A stretch of 64,000 nt of DNA from Sclerotinia nivalis (lineage: Eukaryota > Ascomycota > Leotiomycetes > Helotiales > Sclerotiniaceae), in assembly GCA_029531795.1 (NCBI GenBank), contig JAPEIS010000003.1, positions 1,860,001-1,924,000 of the forward strand, read 5' to 3'. Under the pieces are notes generated by a model, which did not search any database, had not been told where the DNA came from, and saw only the letters and a list, made by a program, of their open reading frames with translations. Shown piece after piece: positions 58,820 through 64,000 of this stretch (the first letter of the stretch is position 1; each line of letters opens with the position of its first letter). The position numbers and the translations under genes were made by a program.

Positions 58820-59927
58820 ATGGGTTCAATCTCTGGGCTTGAGACGAACAATCTTCCACAACTCAAAATGACCTCTGCATATTCCTCGGAACAAATCGAT
58901 CTCTACGAAGAATACATTTCTCTTCCCTCAAAATATCGACGAAAAAATAATCCTCCACTCACTCTCGAGTATTTAACGTCCTTACACATCCATCAAATCT
59001 CCTCTATTCCTTACGAAAACTTACTCTTGCACTACTCACCCGACCATTCAGTATCTCTAGACCCTCAAAAACTCTTCACTAAAATCATAACCAATGCTCG
59101 AGGAAGAGGTGGATATTGTCTAGAAGGTAGCACATTCTTCAATCACGTATTACGAGCACTAGGCTTCCAAGTATATACGGCCGGTGTCAGAATACGACGT
59201 AGATCTACACAAGATGGTGTTCCGCGCGGTGATTATATCGGCTGGTAGTTCTAAACCCCTCTTCTGCGTTCCCCTCGCTTACTACCAACCCTCCTCAAAC
59301 TAACCATCCTCCAGGTTCCACATCGTAAATATCGTCACACTCCCCAACGACAACAAATACATGATAGATGTTGCCTTCGGCGGCGACGGAGCCACCAAAC
59401 CCCTTCCCCTCATCTCCGGCCACTCAATCCACAATCTCGGAACCCAGGAAATCCGACTAGTATATGAGACTATCCCGCAACAAATCGATCAATCAAAACC
59501 CCTCTGGATTTATCAATATCGCAACAATCCAGAAAAAGAATGGAATTCCTTTTACGCATTTAGCGAACATGAATTTCTGCATGAGGATTTTGAAATTATG
59601 AATTATTATGTGAGTACGAATATGAGCGAGAGGAATTTTCAGACGAGAAATGTTTTGGTGGTGGCTTTTGTGAGGGGAAGGGATGAGTGTGGTAGGGACG
59701 TGATTGTAGGGAAGAGAATGTTGGTTAATGGTATTGTGAAGGAGAATTTGGGGGGGAAGACGAAGATTGTTGGAGTTTGTGAGGGGGAATTCGAGAGGGT
59801 AAGGGTTTTGAGGGAGGTTTTTGGGATTAGGTTGTTGGATGAGGAGATTGCTGGTGTTAAGGGGCAGTGTGTGGAGTTGATAGGTGAGGAGGATGTGCGA
59901 GGCGCTGCGCCGGAGACGGAGAAGTAA
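58820..59927 (+). CDS. Arylamine N-acetyltransferase
   Basis: Two exons (58,820-59,244 and 59,315-59,927; 70-bp intron, phase 2) give 345 residues. The catalytic triad is visible: Cys100 in RGRGGYCLEGSTFF, His144 in FHIVNI just after the splice, and Asp160 in MIDVAFGG, with spacings close to those of known NATs. IPYENLLLHY and SLDPQKLFTKI match the N-terminal domain. The enzyme transfers an acyl group from CoA to arylamines; related fungal NATs detoxify plant benzoxazolinone breakdown products using malonyl-CoA. Which acyl-CoA is used here cannot be told. An alternative start is the ATG at 58,868, closer to the domain. Confidence 0.9.
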
Positions 59928-61675
59928 TGGGATAGATAGGTGTTAAGGATTGGGTTGTGTATGTAAGGCAAGATATTTGAGTTTGCATGCTAGACTACAC
60001 ATAGAATAAATACCAGCACCGAGAATCAGATAGGTATTTGATGGGTAATAAACACACAAATATTTCAAAATCCGGAATATCATCCCAGAACACCTAGTAG
60101 TGTTTCCACAAATTACTAAACGCAACAAGAAGGAATTCTAATATGAGAATAATTCAGTAGATATTTGAACTACTTCTCGGATATGGATCTTGCGATGTAT
60201 ATGAAACGATGAAATCATATGTGTATAAGTCTCGCAAACTACGAATATGATACAACGAAAATGGAAGAATTTGGAAATCTTGATAGAATAACATGCCGGT
60301 GAAGTTGATGATAGTTTGCTTCATCTGGCGAGGAATCTGTCGATGCCAGGCTGTATCAAAGTAGGCAATTGTCCCTGTGCCCACTTCACCAGCAAGGACC
60401 AGAAGAGGAATGGGTAGTCTTGCTTCTGTTTCGATGGTTCTGGGCTAGAAGTTGGGATTCGAATTCGTTGATGCTTTATTGTGCTTTGGTGCTCATTATT
60501 AGCTTTATTTTCGCCCTTTTTATAGAGTGGCTGGTATGTAACTCTCGGTGTTCAATTTATATTCTCTGCCAGTTGGTAGGAAACTGGTAAATGAGTGTGG
60601 GTTATCCGAGAAAACTTTACTTTGATCAGTCCTGTAGTTTTCTGTCCGGACGGCTAATCTGTGATTTCATTGGATTATATAGATTATTAAGGTCGATTTT
60701 ATTTCTTTCTCCCCGGGGGGGGTTGTGTTCTGGATCAACTAATCTAATATTAGATGGCATAATTGATTTGGAAAATCAAGGATATATTATTTTCAAACTA
60801 CTTGATGTAGTTTGCAATACGATAGATTACTTAATCTACTTTCTCTATTGACTTTAAACTTGATTACCCTATAGGAAAATCGAGTATATGCCGTAGTCCA
60901 GACTATTAGATGCGCTGGACTTGGAATGAGTAGAAGCTTTTTATCGACGTTGAACCGCAGGCGTTCTGGTTTAGGAGTCACCGATGAGCGTAACAGCATA
61001 AGAGTAGCCACGCTGTCTATCAACTCGAGGAAGATTGGGAGATACCAAAATCTGGAAGCAAACCAGAACCTCTTAGAAAACCTCCCCATATAACAGGACA
61101 CCACTCACTGACTCGCCAATTCTTGATATCGATTGGGTGCAGTAAATTAGTCGTCTAGCGTGGAATCTGTTGTCAACAACCCAACAATCATAAATAGTGA
61201 GAGCTGAAATCCGTAGTGAATCAAGCGTACTCATGTTTGAAACTGCTAATATTTCATCATGGATCTGAAGTATCGTATACTTATAACCAATCATCTGGTC
61301 ATGTAAACGTGATGTTGGTTGTTGATAACTTAACCGAAACAACCAACAGGAGGATCCACTCTTGAGCAACTCCCATGGTGGTAGCCTGCGGTCAGTAAGC
61401 ACAACTGTATAATAGCTGCTAAATTGGTGGTACAAATCATCGGTTAGATCCGATCAATGCATTTTCACCCAAGGAAACCCCACCAACAAATATCATCATT
61501 AGGAACTCAGGTACCCGGGGTACAGTTGAATTGCTTCATGATATTTCCTCCACACCTGCTTAAAATACTTGAAAGCCCTGTTTACCTTGTTTGAGGATTC
61601 TTCCGACTGCAGTCAAGCTCCTCACTCAATCTCCGTCTCCCCTGCTGCCATTTCCGACTGCCAATATATTCTCAA
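59928..61675. other. Intergenic region, no gene seen
   Basis: Open frames of up to 120 codons on the minus strand (60,793-61,435) show no family features and the continuation beyond them is stop-rich. A C4G8 run lies near 60,711. Confidence 0.4.
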
Positions 61676-63396
61676 ATGGACAACCTAACTATGCATAGCC
61701 CTCATTCAACTCTTCTCTCTTTGCCACAACCAATTCGACAACGTGTTTTCCTTTATGCCGGAGTAATTGTCGACAGAGGAATCAATTTGAATTGGCGCTT
61801 ATGTCGAAAACAGCACGAAAAATATGAGAAATGCTTCGCTGATACAGTCAGCTGGAATCTTCTCCTAACTTGCCGTTCGATTTATGCCGAAGTGGGTGCT
61901 CTGGTATATTCCAGGAACAGATTTTTTTCCTTCGATATAAGGACACTCTGAGTCTCCAGGCTCTCATGAATCTCACTCCGGCATCGCTATCAGCTCTGAC
62001 ACAACGGTCAGTACACCTCAATGACACATCATGTACAATGCCCAACAAATACGGCGCTGGGGCCAGTTGCTGCGTGGCACCTCACAAAAACAAATATTCA
62101 ACTAAATATTGTTATCAAGAGCACGATGAGCCTCTAGGGACTTCTTCTGAAAATGAGGCGATCGTCGTTGAATGGCAGCGCGCCGGCCGCTATATCGCAT
62201 CTTGCATCAAGCCTTCAGTTCTGAAGCTTTATTTTACGTGCGATGTGGAAAATCTGGAGGTTGGACAACGGGTTGTAGATCCATTTCGAAGTATGCCTAC
62301 CCTTGCAGACTGTAGTATCGGACTTAGTCAGGGGCATCACGCACTTCTTCGGAGTCTCGCTGTTGAGACCGCAATCCGGGCGAAGCGGTGGAGAACTGCA
62401 CCTCAAGACGATGAGCCCACGTTTAGATTCATGGATCTACCACAGGAGTTACGTTTACAAGTCCTAAAGTACACCGACCTCGTTACTCCTTTGAAGGAGG
62501 TGGAATGGAATCCGAGAGATAATTTCTATCTGCACTACAGATCTACCAGATGTCTTAAGATCTGTGGCGAATATGACATGTGCGGCGACCAAAAGCAACA
62601 TTATGGCTGCCAATTTCGTGATTGTTGGGAAACGGAACGGGATTTTGGTTGTTTCTGCCCACGTTACCATGCCAGCTACTCATCTAGATGTCACTGCTGG
62701 CGTCAACCCACGCCACTTTTTCTCGTATGCCGTGCTCTGTATGAGGATGCTCGTGCTGTCTTCTTTTCAATGAATCACTTCGTCATCACACCAATGACTG
62801 GTTGTACCGAGCCCGCCGAGACTCCAGATCACCTTGAGACACTCATATTTTTGAAGGATGCTCTCCCTCCTGCTTCCTTGCAGTATCTAAAAAGTCTAGA
62901 AATCGTATTTCCTCCATTTCGTGACGATTACCTCATGCCGCATGAGCCAGCCTACGATCAATGGTTGCAAGCCATCGACTATATGTGTCAGCTCAATCTT
63001 CCAATTTTAAGCCTCGCGGTCAGCATGGCGGGACCATTGGATGAAAGGTGGGTGTCGGGGGAGCATTTCCGAGCAATGATGAGTGCAGAACAAGCGCATG
63101 CTATTATTCAGGTATACTTTAGGATAATCCAACCACTATCCAAACTGAGACAAAATGGACTTCAAGCCTTCTTTTTAACCTTGGCTTCGCCCCTGGCTAA
63201 CAGTACAGGGATGTGTACCCGACATGGCCAAGAACTTCTGCATTGTAAAGGCTTTGAGAAGTCTATAATTCGCAAAGCTAAACAAGCCGAGCAAATGGTG
63301 ATGGGCGAAGATTATGATAGTGCTATGGTGCAGGACAGGGCCCATGGAGAAAGCCAATGGTTACGAGAGAAAGAATTTATTGAAGGTTCCTGTTGA
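61676..63396 (+). pseudogene. Two-F-box protein with a single-base frame break
   Basis: An N-terminal F-box-like segment (LLSLPQPIRQRVFLYAGVIV, LLLTCRSIYAEVGALVYSRN) runs into a T7 tract (61,922-61,928). The continuation (LRYKDTLSLQALMNLTPASL) is in another frame, as if one base were missing. That frame stays open for nearly 500 codons to 63,396. It contains a second F-box-like unit (FMDLPQELRLQVLKYTDLV), a Cys-rich loop (CGEYDMCGDQ...GCFCPRYHASYSSRCHCW) and FLVCRALYEDARAVFFSMNH, typical of a fungal family with paired F-box/Cys-loop units. The intact length would be about 573 residues. It may be a young pseudogene, a sequencing error, or truly frameshifted; no splice pair repairs it obviously. 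Confidence 0.65.
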
Positions 63397-64000
63397 AGAG
63401 AAGCACAAGTTCATTCTCGGGGGTTTTCAGCTTTAGGTTCTCCCTGGAAAAGAATTTGCCTTCATAGTTGACTTTCTTCGATATGGAGGATTTACCAGTA
63501 GTAAAAATCCAAGGCATTTTATGCTTAAAGTCTGCAGTTCAATCAAATTCCATTTAACCAACACAAAAACATTCCTTGTGAAAAAGCATCGATCCTTCTT
63601 CCACTGGTTGCTGGAGGTTTATTTGCTAGCTGATTTGAAGTTCTTTCATCAAATTGTTCATTATAGATTTGACATGTACGTAGTCTAGAACATATCTCAC
63701 TCGATCATTTCTTGATTTCTACATTCTTGTAGTACTGAACTCTGGATCATCGAGTCTATTCAATACTTAGTTAACTGCAGAATAATTCTAATCTTATCAA
63801 TTCCACATCATATATCAGGTGAAGAAATTGTCCCACCACACTGGCCACACATCAAGTGTACTGTTGCCTTGGTTAGGTTTGGCCGGTGGTAGTTAACTCC
63901 CCAGCTGTATCGGACCGCCTTGAAAGTAAGTGATGAAACTTGCATGATCGATTCCATCGGGGAGAACAGTGCCGGCTTTAATTATGTCGTGGCTACCTTG
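63397..64000. other. Right edge, no gene seen
   Basis: The 3' flank of the F-box locus; no coding region was recognised up to the window end. Confidence 0.4.

Noticed and set aside
60793..61435. Two overlapping minus-strand open frames (103 and 120 codons)
   Set aside because: They end in stop-rich continuation, show no family motif, and no splice pairs extend them into a credible protein.
61870..63396. Starting the F-box protein at an ATG within the second frame (61,870)
   Set aside because: The first residues from that ATG are an out-of-frame reading of the N-terminal F-box exon; true family sequence begins only after the T7 tract.

Overview
The window looks like nuclear DNA of a filamentous ascomycete. 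Genes carry short introns (about 42-124 bp) with GT..AG ends, families are typically fungal, and there is a visibly AT-rich transposon island with premature stops explained by C-to-T/G-to-A change (the footprint of repeat-induced point mutation, RIP). The repertoire fits a plant-associated Leotiomycete such as the Sclerotiniaceae. That placement is inference; no marker gene here proves it.

Layout. (1) Positions 1 to about 17,550 are an AT-rich island with no intact gene. It holds a Fot1/pogo transposase relic, a Ty3-like gag/protease relic, an unidentified relic, minisatellites, a 213-bp solo LTR with a 5-bp target duplication, and a long Tad1-like LINE. The LINE is interrupted by an internally deleted Ty3/Gypsy element with paired 163-bp LTRs and a perfect target duplication. 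(2) From about 17,550 to 30,080 the sequence is gene-dense: a secreted berberine-bridge-type FAD oxidoreductase, a secreted protein with two tandem ricin-B-type lectin repeats, CCT theta (CCT8), an HMG-like chromatin protein and an Rmd1/DUF155 protein. (3) From about 30,080 to 47,200 it is gene-poor: a MITE-like element, a decayed gene, a small BTB protein, a secreted double-psi beta-barrel protein, a C2H2 zinc-finger protein and long pyrimidine-rich low-complexity DNA. (4) From about 47,200 to 64,000 come a 999-residue RING/RS protein, two HSL-type alpha/beta hydrolases, a SET protein, an arylamine N-acetyltransferase and a two-F-box protein with a single-base frame break in a T7 run.

No gene cluster or operon-like pathway is evident. 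Neighbours appear to act independently: housekeeping (CCT8, HMG, Rmd1, RING/RS), secreted or plant-interface proteins (FAD oxidase, lectin, barrel protein), and xenobiotic or ester metabolism (two hydrolases, NAT). Exon structures were worked out by hand from splice signals, reading phase and family similarity; no alignments or searches were run.
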